From Enterococcus crotali (GTDB lineage: Bacteria; Bacillota; Bacilli; Lactobacillales; Enterococcaceae): 64,000 nt of DNA. Positions 17,266-28,267 of this stretch are shown piece by piece. A program made the position numbers and the translations under genes. The stretch's first letter is position 1, and every line of letters starts with the position of its first letter. The stretch lies in contig NZ_AYPQ01000003.1 of NCBI RefSeq assembly GCF_000633635.1, positions 27,693 to 91,692 on the forward strand, written 5' to 3'. Under the pieces are notes generated by a model that did not search any database, had not been told where the DNA came from, and saw nothing but the letters and a program-made list of their open reading frames with translations.

Positions 17266-17955
17266 TTATTTTATATCATACTTGATTAAGATTCGTTGTA
17301 GTTTTGTTTGAATGGATCGGAAAAGAAAGCATGAGAAAAAGACATTCGAAAAACAATACGACATTGTATATGGGATAGCACTTACTAATAACGCTAAGTA
17401 TCTTTGCCAAGAAAAAAAACGATCTATGGAAAAAACCGTCCATAAGTCCATGAAAAAGGAAAAGAATAAACCAGCTAAAATCCCATATAGTCCCAGAAAC
17501 CAATAACTTTTTTTCAGCCTTTTCTGTAGCCAAGGTAATCCAGCCACAAGCCCAATCATCCCCCACGAAAACATTTGAAAAGGAGTCCAAGGTCCTTGTC
17601 CAAATAATATATTCGAGGTAACAGCTGACAAAGCTCCAACTAAAAAACCAACTTCAGATCCTAAGCAAACACCTGAAATGATGATGATGGCTGTCATCGG
17701 AGTGATCGCAGGAATCATGTAAAACAAAAATCTACTTAACACTGCAATCGCCGTCAACACTGCAATCAAAACGAGTTCTTTACTATTCACCTGTTTTCTT
17801 TCATAACGATAATAAATTGGAAAACACGCAACAATTACCAATAGCATAGAAATTGTCTGGTATTGACTAGCTTCTAGTAGTGTGGCGCCTAAAATAAACA
17901 AAAAGAGTATACATAGTGATCGCATCCACGCTCGCAAACTCTCTCTACTGTTCAT
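17266..17955 (-). CDS. ECF transporter S component (substrate-binding membrane protein)
   Basis: A 229-residue protein with about six transmembrane helices. The region LTAIAVLSRFLFYMIPAITPMTAIIIISG and the following helix with conserved Gly residues (LGSEVGFLVGALSAVTSNILFGQGPWTPFQ) match the ECF S-component family of the cobalamin/CbrT-like type. Start ATG overlaps the ATPase stop by 11 bases with AAGGAG upstream, so it is coupled. Substrate is inferred as a corrinoid or another vitamin from the DUF4430 lipoprotein that follows. Confidence 0.8.
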   Translation of the reverse strand: MNSRESLRAWMRSLCILFLFILGATLLEASQYQTISMLLVIVACFPIYYRYERKQVNSKELVLIAVLTAIAVLSRFLFYMIPAITPMTAIIIISGVCLGSEVGFLVGALSAVTSNILFGQGPWTPFQMFSWGMIGLVAGLPWLQKRLKKSYWFLGLYGILAGLFFSFFMDLWTVFSIDRFFSWQRYLALLVSAIPYTMSYCFSNVFFSCFLFRSIQTKLQRILIKYDIK

Positions 17956-19610
17956 GATTAACTCCTTGACAGGCTTCGATTACCTGCTCTGTCGTAACCA
18001 AACCGTGAAAAACGTCTCTTGATATACGACTAGCTGCCGTTGTATAAAATGTATGATGGCTAAAGAAAGTTTTTGGTTCGGCTGTAGTCAAGACATTATT
18101 TTGAAAAAATAACCCACAACGATCAGATAGTTCTGCAGCGAAATCCAAATCATGAGTCACTACTAAAATTGTTTTTCCTTCATTAGATAGCTTTCTAATT
18201 ATTTTGATCAACTGCTTTTTCCCATAATTATCGATCCCTTTTGTTGGTTCATCTAATAGTAATACTTTAGCATTCATCAAAAGCAATTTGCCCAATGCTG
18301 CTCGCTGACATTGACCACCGCTTAGATCAAGAGGATGTTGACTCACAACGTCCTTTAGATCAAGTAGGGTTGTAACTCTTTCTATCTGTTTCATTTGCTC
18401 TGTTTCAGTCATTTTTTACTATTTAAATAGTACTTGTAATCTTCTAGTACTGAATCTCTAATAAACAGCATTTGAGGCTCTTGCGGTAAATAGCCAATCG
18501 TTTCTCGATTTTTTTGATCGATTGATTTGAAATTGAAACTTTACCACGATAACAGTCGTAAATACCAGCAATTACTTTCAATAATGTTGTTTTCCCTGCC
18601 CCATTCCCTCCAACTAAAGAAAAAACTTCTCCTTCGTAAAGCTCAAAATGAACACCTGCTAAAATATCTTGGCTATTCTTATCATAGCGAAACCAACAGT
18701 TTTTTAACTGTATACTTGGCACTGCTTTTTTTTGGCTAGGTAAATATTGTGGCTCTTGTAATGTCGTATTCTTTGAAAAATGCCGAATCAAAAAACGTTT
18801 GCCTTCAATTACTGTGACAGGACACGTATCTTTTAGCTCACTTCCAAGAAAAATTTGGACTGCGCTGGGTAAACTGACCATAAAACGACTAAACTTACGT
18901 CTATTCTTCTTTATTTCAGTCGAAATGGCTCTTGGCTCATTCTCAAAAATCAGCTGTCCATCAGCAAAAATAAGCACTTTATCAGCCAATGCAAAAACTG
19001 ATTCCAAGCTGTGTTCTACTAATAAAATGGTTAATCCCATTTCTCGATTCAAGCGTGTTAATACATCGATAAAGTGTTGTGAGGCAATCGGATCAAGCAG
19101 TGTTGTTGGTTCATCTAAAAGCAAAATTTCTGGTTTCATTACCAACACAGAGGCCAAGTTCAATAATTGCTTTTGTCCGCCAGATAATTCACTCGTTTTA
19201 CATTCTAGTAGCTCTTGAATACCAAGGAAATTAGCCATTTCAGCTATTCGACCCTTAATTTCATATGCTGGGATACCGATATTTTCCAAACCAAAAGCTA
19301 ATTCATGCCAAACACTGTCCGTCACGATTTGATTTTCTGGGTTTTGCATGACATAGCCGATCTTGCTGGCAGAGAAAGTTTCTGGAAGCTTCGTTAGGTT
19401 TTCACGGTTTAGATGAATAGTCCCAGTTTGTTTTCCAGCTGGTATCAATTGAGGCTTAAGCAGTTTTAATAATGTTGACTTTCCACTACCTGTCTCGCCA
19501 CAAATCAATATGAAGTCGCCTTGCTTGATAGATAATGATACCTCTTTCAAAATAGGTCTATCACTTCCAGCATATTGAAAACTTAAATCCTTGATTTCAA
19601 GATACTCCAT
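17945..19610 (-). pseudogene. ECF transporter dual-domain ATPase, disrupted by two frameshifts
   Basis: The gene encodes two ABC domains in tandem (YkoD/EcfA-like), the energising subunit of the transporter. Domain 1 is complete: GETGSGKST, LSGGQKQLLNLASV, LLLDEPTTLLD. Domain 2 has its Walker A (GGNGAGKTT) in the first frame, its Q-loop (IGYLPQEPQ) in a second frame and LSGGQCQRAALGK and LLLDEPTKG in the first ORF of a third frame. Adding one A in the 7-A run (18509-18515) and one A in the 6-A run (18412-18417) restores a single reading frame with every motif in place. As written it would give a 388-residue N-terminal piece (19610-18444) and a 155-residue C-terminal piece (18412-17945). Start ATG 19610 has GGGAGG upstream and overlaps the T-component gene. 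Confidence 0.85.
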
Positions 19611-20470
19611 ACAAACACCTCCCTGAGTCGTTTTAATAACGGCAGACATGCTACCACTAATATAAGCAGATAATCCGACCAATCTTGTTGAATTCGACTA
19701 TAAATATTATCGAAATATGGATAATAGTTAAATACATAGCGATCCTTTATCATTCTAAAAATAAAAAAACTACAAAAAAAGAAGATCAGTATCAACCATA
19801 ATGTATCTGTTTTTCTCCAACTATAGCTCAAACGACTACTTTTGGTTTTACTTCCATAACCTCGCGCCTTCATTGAATCGGCCGTATCCATTGCATTTTC
19901 CAATGACCAAGAAAATAGATTTCCAAATAAATCGAACCCATAAGCAGCTCGTTCCTTAAAGCTGCTTTTTTGCGTGCGTTGAACTGTTTTTTGCACTTGA
20001 TTCAGTTCTTGAAAATATTGTTGAAGCAAGGGGATAAATCGGAAGACTAGCGTTAAAATCATGACGGTCTTTGGAAACCGTTTCCCAAAAAGATAAAAAA
20101 ACTGCTCTGATTCAACAGATGTTTGAAAATTTTGAAACAAATAGATAACCGTAACAATCATTAATCCCATAAAGAAACCATAAACAAAGGCTTCCATAGT
20201 AATTGGTTTATTAAATAAAAAGAAAAGGATCGTTGCTCCTCGATGGACAAATAACGGATTTGTTATTGTAATAACCAGGCAAAAAATCAAAGGATATAAC
20301 ACTATTTTTTTCGATTTCCCTTTCAAATTAAGCAGTTGCAGTAACAAACTTCCCAAAAAGCAAGCACCGATAATCACTGGATTCGTTGAACTCATTACGA
20401 TCAACAAAATCACTATATAGTAGCAAGAAATGACTAGTGGATGGCTTTGCCTAAACAGAGATTTATTCAT
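19583..20470 (-). CDS. ECF transporter T component (EcfT-like transmembrane subunit)
   Basis: A 295-residue membrane protein with four to five N-terminal helices, the FRFIPLLQQYFQELNQVQKT coupling-helix region and the SMKARGYGSK segment, which are the two Ala-Arg-Gly-type ATPase-contact motifs of EcfT/CbiQ proteins. AAGGAAG precedes the ATG. It is the first gene of the T-A-S-DUF4430 operon. A dedicated T and A pair with its own S gene indicates a group I-type ECF system. Confidence 0.88.
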   Translation of the reverse strand: MNKSLFRQSHPLVISCYYIVILLIVMSSTNPVIIGACFLGSLLLQLLNLKGKSKKIVLYPLIFCLVITITNPLFVHRGATILFFLFNKPITMEAFVYGFFMGLMIVTVIYLFQNFQTSVESEQFFYLFGKRFPKTVMILTLVFRFIPLLQQYFQELNQVQKTVQRTQKSSFKERAAYGFDLFGNLFSWSLENAMDTADSMKARGYGSKTKSSRLSYSWRKTDTLWLILIFFFCSFFIFRMIKDRYVFNYYPYFDNIYSRIQQDWSDYLLILVVACLPLLKRLREVFVWSILKSRI

Positions 20471-20785
20471 AGTAGACTTCCTTTCTCACCTAGTTATTTG
20501 GTATTGTATGCTAATAAAATAAGCACCGAACGACCTTAAATAATTTACACAGTCCTTGCTACTATTTTATAAAACTGGTCAAATAAAGGAGCATATTTAC
20601 TTTGTCGTTTTAGACAACAGTAACATTATATAAACCCAGATTATTAAAGTCAATCGTTCAGAAGTTACTCTTCTATTATCTACAATCCAATAGAACATAA
20701 AACTTTTGCCTATTTTCACAAAATAGCCTGATTTTTCGTTATAATAAGCTAGTAGACCCATTATGTAAACCAAAGAAGGTGCCTC
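20471..20785. promoter_or_regulatory. Divergent promoter region between the ECF operon and the WYL regulator
   Basis: About 315 AT-rich bases without a gene. I looked for a cobalamin or other vitamin riboswitch and found none of the conserved boxes. Promoters for both directions must lie here. The position of the WYL regulator makes it a candidate regulator of the ECF operon. Confidence 0.4.
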
Positions 20786-21724
20786 ATGAAAACAGAACGA
20801 TTACTTGCTATCACGATGATATTATTAGAAAAGAAACAAGTAAGTGCTTCTCAGCTAGCAGAAATGTTAGAAGTATCCGTCCGAACCATATACAGAGATA
20901 TTAATTCTCTTAGTGAAGCTGGTATTCCAGTAAGCTCTTCTCCTGGAGTAAATGGTGGTATTCAAATTATGGAGAATTATAAAATAGATAAGCAATTCTT
21001 CACATCAAACGATATCACTTCACTGTTGATTGCATTGGAAAGTCTTTCCAACAATGTTTCTCCTCTTCAAATAAATCAGACTTTTGAAAAAATAAAAACT
21101 CTCGTACCAGCTAATTTTCTGGATGAAATCGAATTTAAAACAAACCAAATCGCAATCGATTTAACGCCATGGACGAGCAATCACACCTTGCAGCCCTTTT
21201 TAGAAATCATTAAATCCGCCATGGATCAAGAACGCTTAATACAGTTTAATTATGAAGATAATCAAGGTAGAAAAACTGGCAGAATCGTCGAACCCTATCG
21301 ACTTGTGCTAAAAGAAATCAGCTGGTATTTAGAAGCTTATTGTAGAGAAAAAGCAGATTTTCGAATTTTTAAAATTTCCAGAATGAATGAGTTACTCTTA
21401 TTATCAGAATCTTTTGAGCCACGATTATTTCAGGCCCAACCTTTAGGAAAAAAACCATTTTATGGCAAGAATTTTACTCAGATCACCTTAAAAGTTACGT
21501 CTAAAGTAAAAGAACAACTAGCAGATAAATTTGGGCAGTTAAATTTTCTCCCTTCTGATAACGCTGAAAAATGGATCGTAGAGTTTCCGTTTATGGAAGA
21601 TGAATTTGGTTATAACTTACTTTTAGGGTTTGGAAATCAATGTGAATGTCTGGCTCCACAGCATGTTAGAGCCGAATTAAAACGACGTATCGAAACTGTA
21701 TTAAAACTTTATCAGAAACCTTGA
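20786..21724 (+). CDS. YafY-type HTH/WYL-domain transcriptional regulator
   Basis: A 312-residue regulator. An N-terminal HTH_11 domain (QLAEMLEVSVRTIYRDINSL, residues about 20-40) is followed by a WYL domain with the ISWYLEAYC signature near residue 180 and a C-terminal WCX-like extension. WYL domains bind small ligands or nucleic acid. GAAGGTG lies just before the ATG. It is divergent from the ECF transporter operon, but a link to it is only positional. Confidence 0.88.
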   Translation: MKTERLLAITMILLEKKQVSASQLAEMLEVSVRTIYRDINSLSEAGIPVSSSPGVNGGIQIMENYKIDKQFFTSNDITSLLIALESLSNNVSPLQINQTFEKIKTLVPANFLDEIEFKTNQIAIDLTPWTSNHTLQPFLEIIKSAMDQERLIQFNYEDNQGRKTGRIVEPYRLVLKEISWYLEAYCREKADFRIFKISRMNELLLLSESFEPRLFQAQPLGKKPFYGKNFTQITLKVTSKVKEQLADKFGQLNFLPSDNAEKWIVEFPFMEDEFGYNLLLGFGNQCECLAPQHVRAELKRRIETVLKLYQKP

Positions 21725-21735
21725 TACGAAAAAAA

Positions 21736-21770
21736 CTTCTCAGCATGTCTTAAATAGACATGCTGAGAAG
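21736..21770. terminator. Bidirectional terminator, WYL regulator and dnaJ
   Basis: A perfect 15-bp stem (21736-21750 with 21756-21770), with a T-rich tail on the plus strand and an A-run (T-run on minus) on the other side. Confidence 0.88.
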
Positions 21771-21778
21771 CTTTTAAT

Positions 21779-22945
21779 TTATTTCTTTTTCTTACCGCCA
21801 AAAGCGTCCTTCATCTTATCAAAGAATCCTTCTTCTTGCTGTTCACTTACGGTTTGACCGCCCGCTTTAGCAAATGTCCGCAATGCTTCTCTTTGTTCAT
21901 CATTCAAGTTTTTCGGCGTAATGATTTTGACTTTCACATGTTGATCGCCATTAGCACCGCCACGTAAGCGTGGTGCGCCCTTACCGCGTAAACGGAAATT
22001 GGTCTCAGTTTGAGTACCTGCTGGGATTTTTAGTTTTACGTCGCCATGGACAGTTGGCACTTTGATTTCATCACCAAGCGCTGCTTGAACGAAGCTCAAT
22101 GGTAAGTCGTAATAGATCTCTGAACCTTCACGATCAAAGATATCACTTTCTTCTACACTAAATACCACATATAAATCACCATATGGTCCACCGTTCATAC
22201 CGGCTTCTCCTTGGTTTGATAAACGCATTTGTTGTCCGTCTTCTACTCCAGCTGGAACATTGACTTTGACTTTATGCGCTTTTTTCTCATGGCCTGTACC
22301 ATGACAAGTTGGACATGGTTCTTTGATTTCTTTACCTGTACCATGACAAACATCACAGGTTTGACGACTCATTACACGACCAAGTGGTGTTTGACGCTCC
22401 ACATTAATCGAACCCGAACCATGACACTTGTGACACGTTTCTGGATGAGTACCAGGTTTGGCACCATTTCCTCCACAGGTTTCACAATTATCTTCACGAT
22501 TGTATTTGATTTCCTTTTCAACACCAAAAATGGCTTCTTCAAACTTAAGGTTGACCGTATATTGTAAATCAGCACCTTGTCTAGGAGCAGTAGGATCTAC
22601 ACTACGCGAACCACCTCCGAAGAACGAATCAAAGATATCTTCAAATCCACCAAAGCCGCTACTTGAAAAACCGCCTCCGCCAAAGCCGCCGAAACCACCA
22701 GCACCTCCGCCATAATTTGGATCTGTGCCTGCATGGCCGTATTGATCATAAGCCGCTTTCTTTTGAGGATCACTCAACACTTCATAAGCTTCAGACACTT
22801 CTTTAAATTTCTCTTCAGCATCTGCTTCTTTATTGATATCTGGGTGATATTGCTTGGAAAGCTTTCGGTAAGCTTTTTTTATTTCATCGTCTGAAGCACC
22901 TTTTGCAAGGCCCAAGACTTCATAATAATCTCTTTTCGTAGCCAT
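21779..22945 (-). CDS. dnaJ: Chaperone DnaJ
   Basis: A 388-residue type I DnaJ co-chaperone that stimulates DnaK ATPase. The J-domain has HPD (QYHPDIN), followed by a Gly/Phe-rich linker (about residues 75-110), four CxxCxGxG zinc repeats ([32 protein letters not shown]) and the C-terminal substrate-binding domains. Last gene of the heat-shock operon, about 200 bases after dnaK and behind a hairpin, so its expression may be reduced relative to dnaK. Confidence 0.98.
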   Translation of the reverse strand: MATKRDYYEVLGLAKGASDDEIKKAYRKLSKQYHPDINKEADAEEKFKEVSEAYEVLSDPQKKAAYDQYGHAGTDPNYGGGAGGFGGFGGGGFSSSGFGGFEDIFDSFFGGGSRSVDPTAPRQGADLQYTVNLKFEEAIFGVEKEIKYNREDNCETCGGNGAKPGTHPETCHKCHGSGSINVERQTPLGRVMSRQTCDVCHGTGKEIKEPCPTCHGTGHEKKAHKVKVNVPAGVEDGQQMRLSNQGEAGMNGGPYGDLYVVFSVEESDIFDREGSEIYYDLPLSFVQAALGDEIKVPTVHGDVKLKIPAGTQTETNFRLRGKGAPRLRGGANGDQHVKVKIITPKNLNDEQREALRTFAKAGGQTVSEQQEEGFFDKMKDAFGGKKKK

Positions 22946-23096
22946 TAGTTCCCCTCCAACTATTATTCCATTTATTCTAAAAAAAGGATCGACGCCAATT
23001 TATTTGTATAAAAACATCGTTGTAATCATACCATAAATTAAGCAAAAGCAAAATAGCTTCCCTTCATTTGCCAGTATTTATCTACAAATAAAGATA

Positions 23097-23130
23097 GGCA
23101 AAGACCAAAGCGATGACTTTGGTCTTTGCC
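23097..23130. terminator. Hairpin between dnaK and dnaJ
   Basis: A perfect 14-bp stem with a 6-base loop lies downstream of dnaK on the minus strand. The U-tract is short, so it may act as a partial terminator or 3'-end stabiliser. Confidence 0.7.
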
Positions 23131-23150
23131 AGCTTGTTAACGATCAAGGA

Positions 23151-25025
<1,875 letters not shown>

Positions 25026-25046
25026 TTATGCAAACATTCCTTGTTG

Positions 25047-25607
25047 TTACTGTGCAACAACAACCATGCTTGCTCGTAAAACGCGGTCATGTAATTTGTA
25101 GCCTTTTTGTAGCACTTCAACGATCGTATCTGCCGGTGTTTCGTCACTTGCAGGAATCGTTTGAACTGCCTGATGCAAATTAGGATCAAAAACTTCACCC
25201 ATTGTCGGGATTTCTTCGATACCTTCTTCTTTCAACGCAGCTTGTAAGCTTTCAAGAACCATTGAGATCCCTTTTTTCAAGCTTGCACCTTGTTCATCAT
25301 CAACTTCGATTGCCATCGCACGTTCTAAATTATCAAGTGAAGGCAATAATTTTTTACCTAAATCTTGTGAACGGTATCGTACAAGTAACTCACGTTCATT
25401 CTTGAAACGATTACTCATATTTGCAATCTCTGCACGAGCTCTTAAAAACTTATCTTCCATTTCAGAAAAGTCAGCTTTAGCATTTTCAAGCTCTGTCATT
25501 TCTGCTTCTGTTTCAGAAACACCTGACGCATCAATTGCCTCAGATAATTCTTCTTGTTCTTCTGTCGGTTTATCCTGTAATTCTTCATTCTCATCTGTTT
25601 TACTCAC
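25047..25607 (-). CDS. grpE: Nucleotide exchange factor GrpE
   Basis: A 186-residue GrpE with an acidic N-terminus, a long coiled coil ([30 protein letters not shown]) and the C-terminal beta-domain ([35 protein letters not shown]). It releases ADP from DnaK. The start codon is GTG 25607, with AAGGGAAG about ten bases upstream. Confidence 0.97.
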   Translation of the reverse strand: MSKTDENEELQDKPTEEQEELSEAIDASGVSETEAEMTELENAKADFSEMEDKFLRARAEIANMSNRFKNERELLVRYRSQDLGKKLLPSLDNLERAMAIEVDDEQGASLKKGISMVLESLQAALKEEGIEEIPTMGEVFDPNLHQAVQTIPASDETPADTIVEVLQKGYKLHDRVLRASMVVVAQ

Positions 25608-25668
25608 TCTTGCAACTTCCCTTCTCTTTTTCGTAGAATCGTTAAATTTCTATAATTAAACTTTGTTC

Positions 25669-26706
25669 TTATTCGTCAAGAAAACGATAATAAGCACCAA
25701 GTTTTGAAGCTAACTCATGACGAAATACATCTACTAAACCAAACATTTTTGAGTAAGGCATACTTGTCGGTCCTAATAAAGCAATCGTTCCTTTACCATG
25801 ACCTGTGACCTCATAGGTTGCAGTGATCATACTCATATTGTCTAATAGATTATTGCCTATTTCTGAACCGATACGAATCGCAATCGGTGAATCAGCTTCT
25901 GCCGTTAACAGATGTGTGATTGCATCTGTATTTTGCATAAATGAATAAACTGATTTTAATTGATCGAGATCCTGCTTGACACCAAAATCGAGTACATTCA
26001 TGCGACCACTGACGAATACTTTCTCTTCAAATGCATGTCCTAACATTGCATCAAATAAGCTCATCATGCCGTCTGGTGTTTGAAAATAACGATGTAAAAT
26101 CATCGGAATTTCAGTTCGCAAGCGATGATAAACAGTCAATAAAGGCTGTCCTACAAGCTTGTCATTGATGATTTGCGTCATTTTTTCTAAATCTTGACTA
26201 GATACAGAAGCTGGAATTGCAAAGACTTGGCTTTCGACATTTCCTTTATCTGTCACAATAACCGCTATGATTTGTCGGTCATTTAAAGGCACGATCCGAA
26301 AACCTGTTAGTTTCCGTTCTTTCACCTCAGGACCTAATGAAAAAGCGGTATAACTGGTCAAATTAGAAAGAATTTCAGCTGATTGTTCGATAATATCGTT
26401 GATTTCATGAAACTCTTTGCCAAATGAATGACGAATTGTTTCTAAATCATCACGCTCAACTTCAGCTGGACTTAGTAAATGATCCACGTAATAGCGATAA
26501 CCATCCATTGAAGGAATTCTGCCAGAAGACGAGTGAGTCTTCAACAGTAAGCCATGCTCTTCTAAAGCCTTCATATCATTTCTAATTGTTGCTGAACTGG
26601 ATTGAATACCTTCTTCCATCAGCTTCTTTGATCCTACAGGATTGCCTGTATTCGTATACTCTTGGATGATAAGTCGCAAAATATTCTTTTGTCTTTCCGT
26701 TATCAT
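25669..26706 (-). CDS. hrcA: Heat-inducible transcription repressor HrcA
   Basis: A 345-residue repressor with N-terminal winged helix (ILRLIIQEYTNTGNPVGSKKL, SSATIRNDMKALEEHGLL) and the GAF-like dimer domain. It binds CIRCE and represses its own operon until heat shock. ATG 26706 has AAGGG upstream; a GTG at 26715 is inside that site. Two CIRCE copies lie immediately upstream. Confidence 0.98.
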   Translation of the reverse strand: MITERQKNILRLIIQEYTNTGNPVGSKKLMEEGIQSSSATIRNDMKALEEHGLLLKTHSSSGRIPSMDGYRYYVDHLLSPAEVERDDLETIRHSFGKEFHEINDIIEQSAEILSNLTSYTAFSLGPEVKERKLTGFRIVPLNDRQIIAVIVTDKGNVESQVFAIPASVSSQDLEKMTQIINDKLVGQPLLTVYHRLRTEIPMILHRYFQTPDGMMSLFDAMLGHAFEEKVFVSGRMNVLDFGVKQDLDQLKSVYSFMQNTDAITHLLTAEADSPIAIRIGSEIGNNLLDNMSMITATYEVTGHGKGTIALLGPTSMPYSKMFGLVDVFRHELASKLGAYYRFLDE

Positions 26707-26721
26707 AGTTACCACCCTTCA

Positions 26722-26748
26722 TTAGCACTCATGATATTCAAGTGCTAA
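26722..26748. promoter_or_regulatory. CIRCE operator 1 (promoter-distal, next to hrcA start)
   Basis: TTAGCACTC-N9-AAGTGCTAA matches the CIRCE consensus TTAGCACTC-N9-GAGTGCTAA with one mismatch. It overlaps the hrcA leader. Confidence 0.95.
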
Positions 26749-26758
26749 TACAATTATT

Positions 26759-26787
26759 AATATAGCAAGTTCTATTGAAATTGTCAA
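26759..26787 (-). promoter_or_regulatory. Sigma-A promoter of the hrcA-grpE-dnaK-dnaJ operon
   Basis: On the minus strand, TTGACA (26782-26787) and TATATT (26759-26764) are separated by exactly 17 bases. The promoter is bracketed by the two CIRCE operators. Confidence 0.85.
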
Positions 26788-26803
26788 GAGAAAAACATAC
26801 TTT

Positions 26804-26830
26804 TTAGCACTCTTTATCACCGAGTGCTAA
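26804..26830. promoter_or_regulatory. CIRCE operator 2 (upstream of the promoter)
   Basis: A perfect TTAGCACTC-N9-GAGTGCTAA. HrcA bound here and at the copy at 26722 would bracket the promoter. Confidence 0.97.
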
Positions 26831-26843
26831 AAAATAAAAAAAA

Positions 26844-26874
26844 CGAAACGAACATCATAAAAATGCTCGTTTCG
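26844..26874 (-). terminator. Terminator of hemW
   Basis: CGAAACGAGCAT pairs with the facing arm across a short loop on the minus strand, followed by a long T-run (26834-26843). It insulates hemW from the heat-shock promoter. Confidence 0.8.
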
Positions 26875-26887
26875 CTTCAAAAATAGT

Positions 26888-28048
26888 TTAATTTTCTTTA
26901 TCAATTAGAAATGCTTCAAACACATCATTTCCAACAAAAAGTCCTTGTTCTGATAACTGAATATACTCTTCGTTTTCTAAAAGCAGCCCCTTTTGAATCA
27001 ACTCTGGAATCGTGTCTTGATATACTTGATTCAAAGCCAAACCAAACTTTTCATGGAATCGCGCCTTTGAAACACCCATTTTCTTTCGTAACCCTAGGAA
27101 TAATTCTTCTTCCATTTGATTATTTAATGTCAAAATCTCAGTTTCAACTGTTGGTAGTTTATTTTCACGTAATGGTTTCAAATAGTGCTGGATCGGTCCA
27201 TGATTTCTATAGCGAGTATGGCCTAAATAACCACTAGCTCCAGCCCCAAATCCATAATAGTGATCATTGTTCCAATAAACTAAATTGTGCTGACTTTCTT
27301 GTCCTTCTAAAGCAAAATTACTTACTTCATATTGATGACGTCCGGCCTTTTCCATTGCAATGATCGTTTCTTCAAACATTTGCGCTTCCACATCTTGATC
27401 TGGCAATTGCAGACGTCCTTGACGAACCCAGTTCATAAACATCGTTTTATTTTCTAAAATCAAAGAATAAAGTGAATAGTGTGGCAAATCAAGCTCAATC
27501 GCGCGTTTCAACGTATCTCTAAAGCCTTCTAAGGTCTGACCTGGCAATGCATAAATCAAATCGATACTGACATTTAGAAAATCTTCTTTTTCCAAGAATC
27601 TCATCGTTTCATAAACATCTTCTGCCGTATGTTTGCGTCCGATTTTTTTCAATAGCTTATTATCAAATGTCTGAACGCCCATAGATAAACGATTTACACC
27701 ATATTCTTTCATTACCAGTAACTTTTCTTGCGTTAAATCACCTGGATTCGCCTCGATTGTAAATTCATTTGCTGGATCAATCGGTAGTAATTCACGGACA
27801 CCTTTTAACAATACGTCTAACTGCTTAGCTGATAAAGACGTTGGTGTTCCTCCTCCTATATAAATCGTTTCGGTCGTCTTGCTCGGATATTGCTCTTTGG
27901 TCAAACGAATCTCTTTTAAAAGACTTTGAATATATTCATCGACTGGCTGACCTTCCAAAAATACTTTATTGAAGTCGCAGTAAAAACAAATATGTTCGCA
28001 AAACGGAATATGTATGTAAGCTGAAATTTTTTTATTTTGGTTTTCCAA
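26888..28048 (-). CDS. hemW: Radical SAM heme chaperone HemW
   Basis: A 386-residue radical SAM protein. The CEHICFYCDF segment holds the cluster ligands CxxxCxxC near residue 18, followed by TIYIGGGTPTSL and a C-terminal HemN domain. It is the oxygen-independent coproporphyrinogen oxidase-like HemW group, which binds heme and does not make it. Start is TTG 28048 with GGAGG 9 bases upstream. Heme trafficking suits an organism that uses exogenous heme. Confidence 0.93.
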   Translation of the reverse strand: MENQNKKISAYIHIPFCEHICFYCDFNKVFLEGQPVDEYIQSLLKEIRLTKEQYPSKTTETIYIGGGTPTSLSAKQLDVLLKGVRELLPIDPANEFTIEANPGDLTQEKLLVMKEYGVNRLSMGVQTFDNKLLKKIGRKHTAEDVYETMRFLEKEDFLNVSIDLIYALPGQTLEGFRDTLKRAIELDLPHYSLYSLILENKTMFMNWVRQGRLQLPDQDVEAQMFEETIIAMEKAGRHQYEVSNFALEGQESQHNLVYWNNDHYYGFGAGASGYLGHTRYRNHGPIQHYLKPLRENKLPTVETEILTLNNQMEEELFLGLRKKMGVSKARFHEKFGLALNQVYQDTIPELIQKGLLLENEEYIQLSEQGLFVGNDVFEAFLIDKEN

Positions 28049-28148
28049 TTTTTTATTCCTCCAATTTAGAAGTCTTCTATTTATAAACCACTATATAGAA
28101 GACGTCTCTTATCTTAACATATCCCATCATAAAATGTTCTAATTTGAT

Positions 28149-28267
28149 TCAAGAAATTCTGCTCTTACACAACTACTGTTGTTCTCAAATGCAGATTGAA
28201 AATGACACCTTGAATCCTCTAAAAGAGGTCAAAGCGCCATTATTATAAGATATTGAGAATTTCTTGA
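28149..28267. repeat. 12-bp perfect inverted repeat, 95-base spacer
   Basis: TCAAGAAATTCT (28149-28160) and AGAATTTCTTGA (28256-28267) are exact inverted copies; the right arm abuts the mgtA stop codon. The interior holds a small CCTCT/AGAGG hairpin. It may be part of the mgtA 3' end structure. Confidence 0.4.

Noticed and set aside
20471..20785. Possible cobalamin riboswitch upstream of the ECF operon
   Set aside because: None of the conserved B12-box segments is visible on either strand.
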